From DATATB01 sp036268995 (GTDB taxonomy: Bacteria; Planctomycetota; Planctomycetia; Pirellulales; PNKZ01): a stretch of DNA of 64,000 bases. A program made the position numbers and the translations under genes. The notes beneath the pieces were generated by a model. It was not told the DNA's origin and did not search any database. It saw nothing but the letters and a program-made list of their open reading frames with translations. The stretch is from assembly GCA_036268995.1 (NCBI GenBank), contig DATATB010000100.1, positions 1 through 64,000 of the forward strand. The letters run 5' to 3'. This document shows, piece after piece, positions 25,718 to 34,515 of this stretch (its first letter is position 1; the number at the start of each line of letters is the position of its first letter).

Positions 25718-27001
25718 CTACTTATCGGCCGGCTTGTCTTCCACCAGCCGCTTGCCGGCGACGAGGTCGGTGAGTTGCTGCTCGAGATGGGCGATCGAGT
25801 CCTTGGAAACGCCGAAGTGGGCGGCTTGCACGCGGCCGTCTGGGCTGATGATCACGGTCAGCGGGATCGGCTCGGCCTTGTACTCGGCCGATACTTCGGC
25901 ATCGGCGTCGAGCAGCACCGGCAGGTCGAGCTGTTTTTGCTTGAGGAACTCGTGCACCGTGTCGGCGTCCTCCTCCTGGTTGATGGCATAGAACACCACG
26001 CCGCGGTCCTTGAACTTGCCGACGACTTCCGCGACGCGCGGCAGGCCCTCGACGCACGGCGCGCACCACGTGGCCCAGAAGTCGAGCACCACGATCTTTT
26101 TCGCCTCCAGCAGATCGGCCAGCCGGACCTGCGTGCCCTCGGGCGTTTTCAGCGCGAACTGCGGCGCCGGACGCCCGAGCAATTGCTGCGGCTCGTGGCC
26201 GGTGACGTGCGCATCCTCGATCAGCGTGTCGACCTTGACGGCATCCTTGGGCGGGCTGAAGGCAAAGGCGTCCGCCTCGGGCTGCCCATCGAACTGCCAA
26301 TGGTCGAACGTGCCGACGAGCGAAATCTTCAAGCCCGGCGGCAGCACGGCGCCTTCCATCTTGAGCGAGCGGCGCATGTCGGGCACCACTTTACGCAACA
26401 CCGGCTGATCGCCCGTCTCGATCCACAGGGCCAGATCGATCGAGCCCTGAGCGACGTTCAGGTGATGGCAAGCGACGCCCTCGACCTGTTCCTCGCCCAG
26501 ATACTCGGCCGCAGTGACGCCCTGCATGGCGTGTTGCGGATGGCGAAAGGCGAGCACCAAGGCGGCAAACGTGGGTGCGTTGCCCATCTGTGCCAGGCGC
26601 CACATGCCGTCGTGCAGGATGCCTTCGAGCGTGGGCGGTGCGGCCGACAGGGTATAGCGATCCATGCCGGGCGAGTACGTAAACAGTTGCTTGCCATCGC
26701 AAACCACGGTGGCCCCGGTTTCGCCTTCGGTCAATCGAATGGCCAGCAGGTTCGGCCGCGCGCCGGAAATTTTGTAATGCGACGTGATGTCGTTCTTCGT
26801 GGCCAGGGCCTCGATGATCATCGACGACGTCACGTCGACCGAAAAACTTTTGAGGCGATCGAAACGCGCCGACAATTGCTCGATCACCTGCTGGGCCCGC
26901 GGATCGATTTTGGGAGCCGCGTCGTCGGCAGGCTGTGCCATGACGGCCCCAGCGGCGAGCAGCAGTCCGGCCAACGATAGGAATCTCAGAGTGCGCGTCA
27001 T
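25718..27001 (-). CDS. DUF2092-type plus TlpA-like thioredoxin fusion, secreted
   Basis: From ATG 27001 the protein has 427 residues, with a signal peptide (1-22, ending AVMAQP). Residues 30-270 resemble DUF2092, an outer-membrane lipoprotein-carrier-like fold (FDRLKSFSVDVTSSMIIEA...). Residues 280-427 are a TlpA/ResA thioredoxin domain with FWATWCAPCVEGLP near residue 315; the CxxC pair is intact. It probably reduces disulphides in the periplasm, for example during cytochrome c maturation, which would suit the haem proteins nearby. The long ORF that begins at 27721 overlaps metH in another frame and is rejected as a start. It lies 130 bp downstream of metH on the same strand, with a hairpin repeat between. 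Confidence 0.82.
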   Translation of the reverse strand: MTRTLRFLSLAGLLLAAGAVMAQPADDAAPKIDPRAQQVIEQLSARFDRLKSFSVDVTSSMIIEALATKNDITSHYKISGARPNLLAIRLTEGETGATVVCDGKQLFTYSPGMDRYTLSAAPPTLEGILHDGMWRLAQMGNAPTFAALVLAFRHPQHAMQGVTAAEYLGEEQVEGVACHHLNVAQGSIDLALWIETGDQPVLRKVVPDMRRSLKMEGAVLPPGLKISLVGTFDHWQFDGQPEADAFAFSPPKDAVKVDTLIEDAHVTGHEPQQLLGRPAPQFALKTPEGTQVRLADLLEAKKIVVLDFWATWCAPCVEGLPRVAEVVGKFKDRGVVFYAINQEEDADTVHEFLKQKQLDLPVLLDADAEVSAEYKAEPIPLTVIISPDGRVQAAHFGVSKDSIAHLEQQLTDLVAGKRLVEDKPADK

Positions 27002-27042
27002 GGATGGATCCTTTGGGCGGGCAGCGTTGTGGATTAAATTCT

Positions 27043-27118
27043 GGGAGCGCGAGGCTCCTGCCGAGCCGGAAGCACCGCACGACCCGAGGCCAAGGCTCGG
27101 CAGGAGCCTCGCCCTCCC
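27043..27118. repeat. Perfect inverted repeat GAGGCTCCTGCC type
   Basis: Arms at 27043-27067 and 27094-27118 share GCGAGGCTCCTGCCGAGCC and its exact inverse, with a 26-base spacer. It lies between metH and the thioredoxin-fold gene and may serve as a terminator, although it has no T-run. Confidence 0.7.
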
Positions 27119-27132
27119 AATTGCCATCACCT

Positions 27133-30100
27133 CTATGAAGGATCGTAACCCAAGTTCGGGGAAAGCCAGCGCTCGATTTCCGCGAGGTTCATTCCCTTGC
27201 GCCGCGCGTAGTCTTGCACCTGGTCGCGACTGATGCGGTCGACGGAAAAGTAGCGGGCATCGGGATGCGCGAAATACAGCCCGCTGACGCTGGCCGCCGG
27301 GAACATGGCAAAATTTTCGGTCAGCTCGATGCCCGTGGCTTGCTCGGCGGCCAGCAAATCGAACAGGATGCGTTTTTCGGTGTGATCGGGACAGGCCGGG
27401 TAGCCCGGCGCGGGCCGGATGCCACGATAGCCCTCGTCGATCAGCTCGTCGTTGGTGAGGTTTTCGGTTCGGCCGTAGGCCCAATCGGTGCGGGCCTGCT
27501 TGTGCAGCCATTCGGCCAGCGCTTCGGCCAGCCGATCGGCCAGGGCTTTGGCCATGATCGCCTGGTAATCGTCGTGGTCGGCCTCGAACTTTCGCACGAT
27601 CGCGTCGGTGCCGATGCCGGACGTGACGGCAAAGGCGCCCAGGTAATCGACCCGGCCACTGTCGAGCGGAGCGATAAAATCGGCCAGGGCCATGAAGTGC
27701 TTCTGCCCTTTGCGCTGCCATTGCTGCCGTAGCGTATGAAAGCGGGTGATCTCCGTGGTGCGGCTATCGTCGCTGTACAGCACGATGTCGTCGCCGATCG
27801 ATGCGGCCGGCCAGAAGCCATACACGGCCCGGGCGGTGAGCAATTGCTCGCCGACGATCGTTTCCAGCAGCCGGCAGGCATCGTCAAACAGCTTGGTCGC
27901 CTCGGGGCCGACGTGTTCGTCGTGCAGAATCGCCGGGTACTTGCCGCGCAATTCCCAGGCCGAGAAGAACGGCGACCAGTCGATGTAGGGGACCAGCATC
28001 TCGAGCGGCACGGCATCGAGCACGCGCGTGCCGAGAAACGCCGGCCGGTCGATGGCCACGCTCGTCCAATCGGTTTGAAAGCGCTTGGCCTTGGCTTCGG
28101 AGTACGGCACCAGCTCCACTTCCTGGCGCTGTTGATACGCTTTGACCAGCTTCGCCTGCTCTTCCCGATTGCGGTTATTGAACTGCTGGAAAGCGTTGGG
28201 ATTGAGCAGTTGCTCGACCACGTTCACCGAGCGCGATGCGTCGAGCACGTGGACCGTGGCGTGCTTATACGCGGGGGCGATCCGTACGGCCGTGTGCTTG
28301 GAACTGGTCGTGGCGCCGCCGATCAGCAGCGGCACTTCGAACTGCTGCCGCTCCATTTCCTTGGCCACGTGCACCATCTCGTCGAGGCTGGGCGTGATCA
28401 AGCCGCTCAAGCCGATCATGTCCACTGCTTCGCGCTTGGCCGTTTCCAGGATCTTGTCGCAGGGCACCATCACGCCCAGGTCGATGATCTGGTAGTTGTT
28501 GCAGCCGAGCACGACGCCGACGATGTTCTTGCCGATATCGTGGACGTCACCCTTGACGGTGGCCATCAGGATCTTGCCGCGCGGGCGGCCGGCCTGGCCG
28601 CTGGCCAGTTTTTCGGCCTCCATGAAGGGCAGCAAGTAGGCCACGGCCTTCTTCATCACTCGGGCGCTTTTCACGACCTGCGGCAGAAACATTTTGCCGG
28701 CGCCGAACAAATCGCCGACGATCGACATGCCGGCCATCAGCGGGCCTTCGATAATCGCCAATCCGGTAGCGTACTTTTGCCGGGCTTCTTCCATGTCGGC
28801 TTCGATGAACTCGACGATGCCGCGCACCAGCGCGTGGGAGACGCGCTCTTCCAGCGGGGCGTCGCGCCAGGCCGTGTCGACGACCGCCACCTGCCCCGCC
28901 TGGTGCTTCACGGTTTCGGCAAACTCGACCAGCCGCTCCGTGGCATCGGGGCGGCGATCGAAGAGCACGTCTTCGACGCGCTCGAGCATCTCGGGCGGGA
29001 TCTGTTCGTACACGGCCAACTGGCCGGCGTTGACGATTCCCATATCGAGCCCGGCGCGGATCGCATGGTACAGAAACGCGGCGTGAATCGCTTCGCGCAC
29101 CACGTCGTTGCCGCGGAACGAGAACGAGATATTGCTGACGCCGCCGGAAATCTTGGCGCCGGGGCAAGCCGCTTTGATCTGCCGCACGGCCTCGATGAAG
29201 TTGATGGCGTAGCGGTTGTGCTCTTCGATGCCGGTGGCCACGGTCAGAATGTTGGGATCGAAGATAACGTCGGTGGGCGGAAAGCCGACTTCTTGGGTCA
29301 GCAGGCGAAATGCCCGCTGGGAGATCCGCACCTTGTCTTCGACGGTCGTGGCCTGCCCCTGCTCGTCGAAAGCCATGACGACCACGGCGGCCCCATAGCG
29401 TCGCACGAGTCGGGCGACGCGCAGAAAGGCCTCTTCGCCCTCCTTGAGGCTGATCGAGTTGACGATCGGTTTGCCCTGCACGCATTTCAGCCCGGCCTCG
29501 ATGACCGACCACTTCGAGCTATCGACCATGAACGGCACGCGGGCCACGTCGGGCTCGGTGGCCAGCAGGTTCAGGAAGCGCGTCATCGACGCCTCGCCGT
29601 CGAGCAAGGCCTCGTCCATGTTCACGTCGACGACGTTGGCCCCTGCTTCGACCTGGGCCCGGGCCACGGCCACGGCATCTTCGAATTGGTTGTTCAAGAT
29701 CAGCCGAGCGAACTTCTTTGAGCCGGTCACATTGGTCCGCTCGCCGATCATGATGAAGTTGCTTTCGGGCGTGATCGCCAGCAGCTCCAGACCGCTCAAG
29801 CGCGTGACACCGGCCACGTGCGGCCGTTTGCGCGGTTGTTTCGTCGCCAGCGCCTCGGCGATCGCCGCAATGTGCTCGGGCTTGGTGCCGCAGCAGCCGC
29901 CGACGATATTCAGCCAGCCGTTGTCGGCAAACTCGCCTAGCGTGTGGGCCATTTGCGCCGGCGTTTCGTCGTAGCCGCCAAAGGCGTTCGGCAAGCCGGC
30001 ATTGGGATGGCAACTGATGTAGACCGGCGCGATCCGGGCCAGTTCTTCCACATAGGGCCGCATCAACTCGGGCCCGAAGGCGCAGTTGAGGCCGACGCTC

Positions 30101-30837
30101 AACAAGTTGGCGTGCGAGATCGACGTCCAGAAGGCTTCGAGCGTCTGGCCCGACAAGGTGCGGCCGCTGCGGTCGGTAATAGTGACCGAAACCATGATCG
30201 GCAGGCGCACGTCCTCATCTTCGAAGTACTTATCGATGGCAAACAGGCAAGCCTTGAGGTTGAGCGTGTCGAACGTGGTTTCCGGCATCAAAATGTCGAC
30301 GCCGCCGTCGATCAGGGCCGCAATCTGTTCGTAATAGGATGCCACGAGCTGGTCGTACGTTACGGCTCGAAAGCCAGGATCGTTGACATCGGGCGAGAGC
30401 GAGGCCGTGCGGTTCGTGGGTCCGATGGAACCGGCCACGAAGCGCGGCCGCTCGGGATCGAGTGCGCCGACGGCATCGGCCGCCCGCCGGGCACACGCGG
30501 CAGCGGCCAGGTTGATGGCCCGCACCTGCGACTCGAGGCCATAGTCGGCCATCGAAATCGAGTTGGCATTAAAGGTGTTCGTCTCGACGATGTGGGCGCC
30601 CGCCTCGAAGTATTGACGGTGAATGCTTTCGATGGCTTCCGCTTGGGTAATCACCAGCAGGTCGTTGCAGCCCTTCAGATCGTGCCGATGATCGGCGAAC
30701 TGCGCGCCGCGATAATCCTGCTCCGTAAACTTCAGGGTCTGGATCATCGTGCCCATCGCGCCATCGAGGATCAGTACCCGCTGCTCGAGCAAGTGCTCGA
30801 GCAAGGTCGTTGCATCGGTGCGATGGGCTGTAGCCAT
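27133..30837 (-). CDS. metH: Cobalamin-dependent methionine synthase
   Basis: The product has 1234 residues, close to the 1227 of E. coli MetH. The order of domains is complete: the homocysteine domain with its zinc cysteines (GGCCGT near residue 310 and an earlier SVGLNCAFGPE), the pterin domain (MIGERTNVTGSKKF near residue 363, FMVDSSKWSVIEAGLKC), the cobalamin domain with DVHDIGKN around residue 755, whose His binds cobalt, and the AdoMet reactivation domain with PACPDHTEK near residue 1150. It moves a methyl group from methyltetrahydrofolate to homocysteine via B12. The region upstream shows neither a cobalamin nor a SAM riboswitch that I can recognise. The first gene downstream is the thioredoxin-like gene. 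Confidence 0.97.
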   Translation of the reverse strand: MATAHRTDATTLLEHLLEQRVLILDGAMGTMIQTLKFTEQDYRGAQFADHRHDLKGCNDLLVITQAEAIESIHRQYFEAGAHIVETNTFNANSISMADYGLESQVRAINLAAAACARRAADAVGALDPERPRFVAGSIGPTNRTASLSPDVNDPGFRAVTYDQLVASYYEQIAALIDGGVDILMPETTFDTLNLKACLFAIDKYFEDEDVRLPIMVSVTITDRSGRTLSGQTLEAFWTSISHANLLSVGLNCAFGPELMRPYVEELARIAPVYISCHPNAGLPNAFGGYDETPAQMAHTLGEFADNGWLNIVGGCCGTKPEHIAAIAEALATKQPRKRPHVAGVTRLSGLELLAITPESNFIMIGERTNVTGSKKFARLILNNQFEDAVAVARAQVEAGANVVDVNMDEALLDGEASMTRFLNLLATEPDVARVPFMVDSSKWSVIEAGLKCVQGKPIVNSISLKEGEEAFLRVARLVRRYGAAVVVMAFDEQGQATTVEDKVRISQRAFRLLTQEVGFPPTDVIFDPNILTVATGIEEHNRYAINFIEAVRQIKAACPGAKISGGVSNISFSFRGNDVVREAIHAAFLYHAIRAGLDMGIVNAGQLAVYEQIPPEMLERVEDVLFDRRPDATERLVEFAETVKHQAGQVAVVDTAWRDAPLEERVSHALVRGIVEFIEADMEEARQKYATGLAIIEGPLMAGMSIVGDLFGAGKMFLPQVVKSARVMKKAVAYLLPFMEAEKLASGQAGRPRGKILMATVKGDVHDIGKNIVGVVLGCNNYQIIDLGVMVPCDKILETAKREAVDMIGLSGLITPSLDEMVHVAKEMERQQFEVPLLIGGATTSSKHTAVRIAPAYKHATVHVLDASRSVNVVEQLLNPNAFQQFNNRNREEQAKLVKAYQQRQEVELVPYSEAKAKRFQTDWTSVAIDRPAFLGTRVLDAVPLEMLVPYIDWSPFFSAWELRGKYPAILHDEHVGPEATKLFDDACRLLETIVGEQLLTARAVYGFWPAASIGDDIVLYSDDSRTTEITRFHTLRQQWQRKGQKHFMALADFIAPLDSGRVDYLGAFAVTSGIGTDAIVRKFEADHDDYQAIMAKALADRLAEALAEWLHKQARTDWAYGRTENLTNDELIDEGYRGIRPAPGYPACPDHTEKRILFDLLAAEQATGIELTENFAMFPAASVSGLYFAHPDARYFSVDRISRDQVQDYARRKGMNLAEIERWLSPNLGYDPS

Positions 30838-30999
30838 GCGGGGCGCGAGGGGTTGTGGGACGAGGAGATGTTTTTTCGCGTGTGGGCTACGAAAGTCTTT
30901 ATGCCCGTAGCACTTGTATGGTTAGATCCCAGTATGCCACCGGCCCCCCAGGGCTTCAAGCCGGCAGATGTGGGCTGGGTGCAAGTCGTTAAAGGTACA

Positions 31000-31215
31000 T
31001 AGGAAATTGCATCGCCGAGCCGGCGATATTCCCGCCGCATGCTTTCCGTAGCCCAGCCCTTCTAGGGCTGGGTTTTCCGTCGGCGACCGGATCCCACTTT
31101 CCCATTCCGATGCGGCCCGGCCGCATCGGAATGGGAAAGTGCCTTGCGCGACCGGGCGGTCCCAGCCCTAAAAGGGCTGGGCTACGGAAAACCCTGCTTC
31201 GCCCCCTAGTTAAAT
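31000..31215. repeat. Nested palindromic element, copy 3
   Basis: Outer arms at 31046-31072 and 31161-31187 flank an inner pair around 31097-31140 (ACTTTCCCATTCCGATGCGG and its inverse). The left flank again carries a CCGGCGA-TTCCCGCC block, as in the other two copies. It fills most of the 543-bp gap between the divergent metH and exopolysaccharide-type genes; nothing else is seen in that gap. Confidence 0.85.
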
Positions 31216-31380
31216 GCGCCGCCATGATATCACCAGCACCGCTGGCTGAATCGTTACCAAAGGCACTGGACTCAAGATTGATACATTCCGAACCCGATGA
31301 GACTCTGGGCCGCCGGACTGAGTGATTGCGCAATCGCGCGGTCGGTTCGCCTGACATGAGCCAAGAACGGAAGCTTATCG

Positions 31381-32490
31381 ATGGAAACGGCAGCCAACGC
31401 GACGACCGGCACACCGCCCTCAGCGGGGAACTGGCAGAGGACGCCGAGTGGGCCTAAGCCGGCGGTTTCCAGCGGCATTCCGCATGTGCTGGCCCGCTTG
31501 CCGGACTTGCGTGTCACCCGGCAGCAAACCGCCGAACCGGCCCGCTCGCAGGCATTCCACTCGCAGCCGATCACGAGTCAGCCAGCGGTCAGCCAGCCGG
31601 TGGCATCCGCTGTCGTGGAGCGCCCAGCTAGCCGCTGGCCGCCGGCGCCGATCGAAACGGGCGAGGATTCGAAAAGCGAATTCTTCGAGCCACAGGGGCT
31701 GCCTGCCATTGATCGCGTTTGGCAGGACACTCGGCATTGGATTGCCAAGCACGCAAAAGTCGCGATGTTCGTCGTGGCTTTGGTGGCCAGCCACAGCTTG
31801 ATGCTTTTGTGGCACAAAGCTCCGGTCGAGCGCCAGCCGGCTCCGATCATGCAGCCGCTGGGCACTACGCTGGATACGCCGGCGCTCGAACAGAACCAAC
31901 TCAATCCGATTGCGATGGATTCGGAGGCTGCCGTCGGACGCGTGCCGGCGGCCGACTCCGCCTCGACGCCCGTGATTGACGAGCCGCATTTGGCGCTGCC
32001 GCGGCCGCAGCCGGATCCGATTAGCATGACGGCGCCGCCACGTCCGGGAGTTCCCGACGAACTCGCCGAGGAGCCGAAATTGGCGGCGGCTGTCAAACCC
32101 GACGCAAGCCCCTCCGAACATCGCGATCACCAGCACGATCAGCATGCCAGCGCGATCGGCGGGAGCATGGCCAAGCCGGCCGTGCCAACGATCGATGAAA
32201 AGGATGTCCCGCCGTGGGAGAACTGGTCGAGCGAAAAATCGTCGCCAGCGTTGACCTCGCCGACCGCGGAGGCCGCCGCGCAAACGACGCCCGCGCTGAC
32301 GCCGCCCGACGGGTCCAGCACGATTGCGAAACTGCCCGACGACGAGCGGACTGCGTCGTTGTCAGCCGACCGGCCTTCGTCGCGAGCGGGCAGCATGCAG
32401 CGGCCACGAGCAGTGGCCAAGCTCAAGGGAACCATCAACAAGCCACTGGCGGAGCCGGCAAATGAGCGTACTCGACGAAGCCTTTATTAA
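31381..32490 (+). CDS. Single-pass membrane protein of an exopolysaccharide-type locus
   Basis: The 369-residue product has one hydrophobic helix (about residues 121-140, AMFVVALVASHSLMLLW) between a basic N-terminal part and a long Pro/Ala/Asp-rich C-terminal part. No catalytic motif is visible. It overlaps the next gene, the CpsD-like ATPase, by 29 bases, which speaks for a common role. In exopolysaccharide loci a membrane partner with a disordered tail commonly sits with the Wzc/CpsD ATPase as the chain-length regulator. A normal Wzz domain is not seen here, so this is inference from position. The ATG at 31381 is preceded by GGAAG at a usual distance. Confidence 0.6.
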   Translation: METAANATTGTPPSAGNWQRTPSGPKPAVSSGIPHVLARLPDLRVTRQQTAEPARSQAFHSQPITSQPAVSQPVASAVVERPASRWPPAPIETGEDSKSEFFEPQGLPAIDRVWQDTRHWIAKHAKVAMFVVALVASHSLMLLWHKAPVERQPAPIMQPLGTTLDTPALEQNQLNPIAMDSEAAVGRVPAADSASTPVIDEPHLALPRPQPDPISMTAPPRPGVPDELAEEPKLAAAVKPDASPSEHRDHQHDQHASAIGGSMAKPAVPTIDEKDVPPWENWSSEKSSPALTSPTAEAAAQTTPALTPPDGSSTIAKLPDDERTASLSADRPSSRAGSMQRPRAVAKLKGTINKPLAEPANERTRRSLY

Positions 32491-33334
32491 GGCCTACCGC
32501 AAGCGGATGCAGGCGCCGGCCGGAAGGCCCAACGCCCCGGTGTCCGCGCCGGCCGCAAGTCCTCTTCGGCCGCAAACGTTGCACGCCCGGCAGGGCGACG
32601 CCGTGCCGCAGCCGCACGCCACGTTTGCCGCGGCAGCTCCGCGCCCTTCGTCGGAGGCCGCACCCATCGAAGCGGCTTTCGAAGTCCCGCATTTCATCTG
32701 GCCGACCGTCGTGACCGAACTTCTCGCCCGCGCCCCGGCCGAGTTCGCTCGGGCCAGCGCCTGGTTGGCCGCCTTGGTCGACCGCTCGCCAAAAGTCGTG
32801 CTGATGGCCGGCATGTTGCGGGGCGAAGGACGCACGACGGTGCTGCTGGCCCTGGCCCAGGCCGCGGCCCAGCGGAACCTGCGCTGCTCGCTGGTGGATC
32901 TCGACTTCTTCAAGCCTGAACTGGCCGACCGGCTGGGAATCATGGCCCAAGTCGGCGGCGAAGAAGTCTTTGGCGGCGAAATGCCGCTGGGTGACGCGCT
33001 GGTAGAATCGCTGGCCGAGCCGCTGTCGGTGCTGCCGCTGGTGCGGCCGCTGGCTGATCCGGATCGCGTGGCCGCCAAGCGCCGCGTGTCGGCCACGCTG
33101 CAATTGCTGCGCAGGAGCCACGACCTCGTGCTGGTCGACGCACCGCCGCTGGATAGCGACGCGCAGGCCATTGACCTGGCCGCACTGCTCGCCGGCTCGG
33201 TCGTGCAAGACGCCGTTGTGGTGCGCGATCCGCAGCGCGTGGCGACGGACGAGTTGCGACTCATCAGCCGCCGGCTGGCGGCGGCCGGCGTGTCGCGCTG
33301 GCACATCATCGAAAACTTTGTGCAAGCGGCATAG
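32462..33334 (+). CDS. CpsD/CapB-type ATPase with altered P-loop
   Basis: The product has 290 residues from ATG 32462. After a Pro-rich N-terminal third comes a MinD/CpsD-like domain: VVLMAGMLRGEGRTTVLLALA (about residues 108-128) stands where the Walker A loop should be, CSLVDLDFFKPELADRLGI is the Walker A' block, and DLVLVDAPPLDSDAQ is Walker B. In the P-loop, the last Lys before Thr is Arg (EGRTT for EGKST), which should weaken or abolish ATP binding. The C-terminal Tyr cluster of BY kinases is also missing. So it may be a regulatory, non-kinase member. It overlaps the membrane protein gene and is followed by an ExeA ATPase, the pair typical of exopolysaccharide loci. Confidence 0.75.
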   Translation: MSVLDEAFIKAYRKRMQAPAGRPNAPVSAPAASPLRPQTLHARQGDAVPQPHATFAAAAPRPSSEAAPIEAAFEVPHFIWPTVVTELLARAPAEFARASAWLAALVDRSPKVVLMAGMLRGEGRTTVLLALAQAAAQRNLRCSLVDLDFFKPELADRLGIMAQVGGEEVFGGEMPLGDALVESLAEPLSVLPLVRPLADPDRVAAKRRVSATLQLLRRSHDLVLVDAPPLDSDAQAIDLAALLAGSVVQDAVVVRDPQRVATDELRLISRRLAAAGVSRWHIIENFVQAA

Positions 33335-33364
33335 CGGTTCGCGCTGCCGATTGAACCTCATCCG

Positions 33365-33472
33365 CTTAAGGATCGACCGAAAAATAACTTCTCCGCAACC
33401 CCTCTCCCCTTGCGGGAGAGGGTAGGGTGAGGGGCCGGAAAAACGGAAGTCATTTTTCGGTCGATCCTTAAG
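33365..33472. repeat. Dispersed inverted repeat with CTCTCCC hairpin core, intact copy
   Basis: Outer arms CTTAAGGATCGACCGAAAAA (33365 on) and its exact inverse (to 33472) enclose a hairpin CCCTCTCCCC..GGGAGAGGG and the string AGGGTGAGGGG. A decayed copy is at 13536-13672. It separates the two ATPase genes, so it may end or soften transcription between them. Confidence 0.8.
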
Positions 33473-33506
33473 CGGGCCGACCAGAACATCGTTTGGAAAC
33501 TTCGCC

Positions 33507-34322
33507 ATGTATGAAGCGTATTGGCAGCTCGAGCGCAAACCCTTCGAGCCGGGCGTTGACGTCGGCGCCTACTATCCGGGCGAGGCCCACCAGGCCGCCA
33601 TGCTGAAGCTGCGCTACGCCATCGAATGCCGCAGCGGCGGGGCTTTGCTGGCCGGAGCCGGCGGGTCGGGCAAAACCATGCTCGTGCGGCTGCTGGCCGA
33701 ACGCATGCCCGAGGAATTCCAGCCGTTTGTGCATCTCGTCTTCCCGCAAATGTCGGCGACCGAACTCTTGGCCTGGTTGGCCGCCGAGTTCGAGCACCGG
33801 GCGCCGGGCGCTGCCGCCACTGACGACAGTGTGCGTCGCATCCAGCATTTTCTTGCCGAGAACGCGGCAGCCGGCCGCCATGCCGTGCTGGCGATCGACG
33901 AAGCCCATCTGCTGGATAGCCCGCGTACGCTCGAGACGCTGCGGCTGTTGCTGAACTTCGAAACCGCGGGCCGTCCCGGCATGACCTTGCTGCTCGTCGG
34001 CCAGCCGATGCTGATTCCGATGGTCGAACGCCTGCCGCAGCTTGATGAGCGGATGGGCGTCAAATGCTTGCTGCGGCCGCTAACGGTCGAGGAAACGATG
34101 AGCTACGTGCAGCACCGGCTGGCTTTGGCCGGAGCGCATAGCTCGATGTTCACTTCCGGCGCGCTCGAGACCGTGCATCGCCTGAGCCACGGCATGCCGC
34201 GGCGCATCAATCGGCTGTGCGATCTGGCGCTTCTGATCGCCTTTGCCGACGAGCAAGCGATGATCGAAGAGGCCCACATCGAGGCCGTCTCGCAAGAGCT
34301 CGTGACCGTCGAGCCCGATTGA
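33507..34322 (+). CDS. AAA ATPase, ExeA / PEP-CTERM-locus type
   Basis: The protein has 271 residues. It starts MYEAYWQLERKPFEP, the usual opening of ExeA-type ATPases (YxxfFgl..kPF). Walker A is GAGGSGKT near residue 51, Walker B is AVLAIDEAHLLD near residue 128, and the sensor segment GMPRRINRLCDLAL stands near residue 230. In exopolysaccharide and PEP-CTERM loci this ATPase is a regular companion of the CpsD-like gene, and it drives an export or assembly step at the inner membrane. All key residues are intact, unlike in its upstream neighbour. It is on the same strand, 172 bp downstream of the CpsD-like gene with a repeat between them. Confidence 0.85.
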   Translation: MYEAYWQLERKPFEPGVDVGAYYPGEAHQAAMLKLRYAIECRSGGALLAGAGGSGKTMLVRLLAERMPEEFQPFVHLVFPQMSATELLAWLAAEFEHRAPGAAATDDSVRRIQHFLAENAAAGRHAVLAIDEAHLLDSPRTLETLRLLLNFETAGRPGMTLLLVGQPMLIPMVERLPQLDERMGVKCLLRPLTVEETMSYVQHRLALAGAHSSMFTSGALETVHRLSHGMPRRINRLCDLALLIAFADEQAMIEEAHIEAVSQELVTVEPD

Positions 34323-34353
34323 GCGGGGCGAACGCGGCACGGATTCTTCGTTG

Positions 34354-34489
34354 CCGGGTGCCACTGCTGGCTTGTCCAGCAGTGCGATGCCACCACGCGG
34401 CCTGCACCGACCAACCGTGCCGGTGGCCGAGCATCGTTTGGTGCCGAGCGCTTCGATCCACTGCTGGACAAGCCAGCAGTGGCACCCGG
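34354..34489. repeat. Perfect 31-base inverted repeat
   Basis: The arm at 34354-34384 (with CCACTGCTGGCTTGTCCAGC) and the arm at 34459-34489 are exact inverse copies. Each arm itself can fold on CTGCTGG/CCAGCAG. The spacer of 74 bases has no other feature. It lies between convergent genes, the ExeA ATPase and the FAH enzyme, and could end transcription from both sides. Confidence 0.85.
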
Positions 34490-34515
34490 CGTGGGCATGG
34501 CACTCCCGCTCGCCA

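Noticed and set aside
27002..27721. The upstream extension of the thioredoxin-fold frame
   Set aside because: It is the metH sequence in another frame; the signal peptide starts at 27001.
27736..29721. A 661-codon open frame opposite metH on the plus strand
   Set aside because: It is the complement of a well-supported gene in GC-rich DNA. Its composition (many His, Asp, Gln, Arg) is that of a shadow frame, and it has no domain or ribosome site.
30838..31000. Cobalamin or SAM riboswitch before metH
   Set aside because: No B12-box-like or SAM-type core was recognised.
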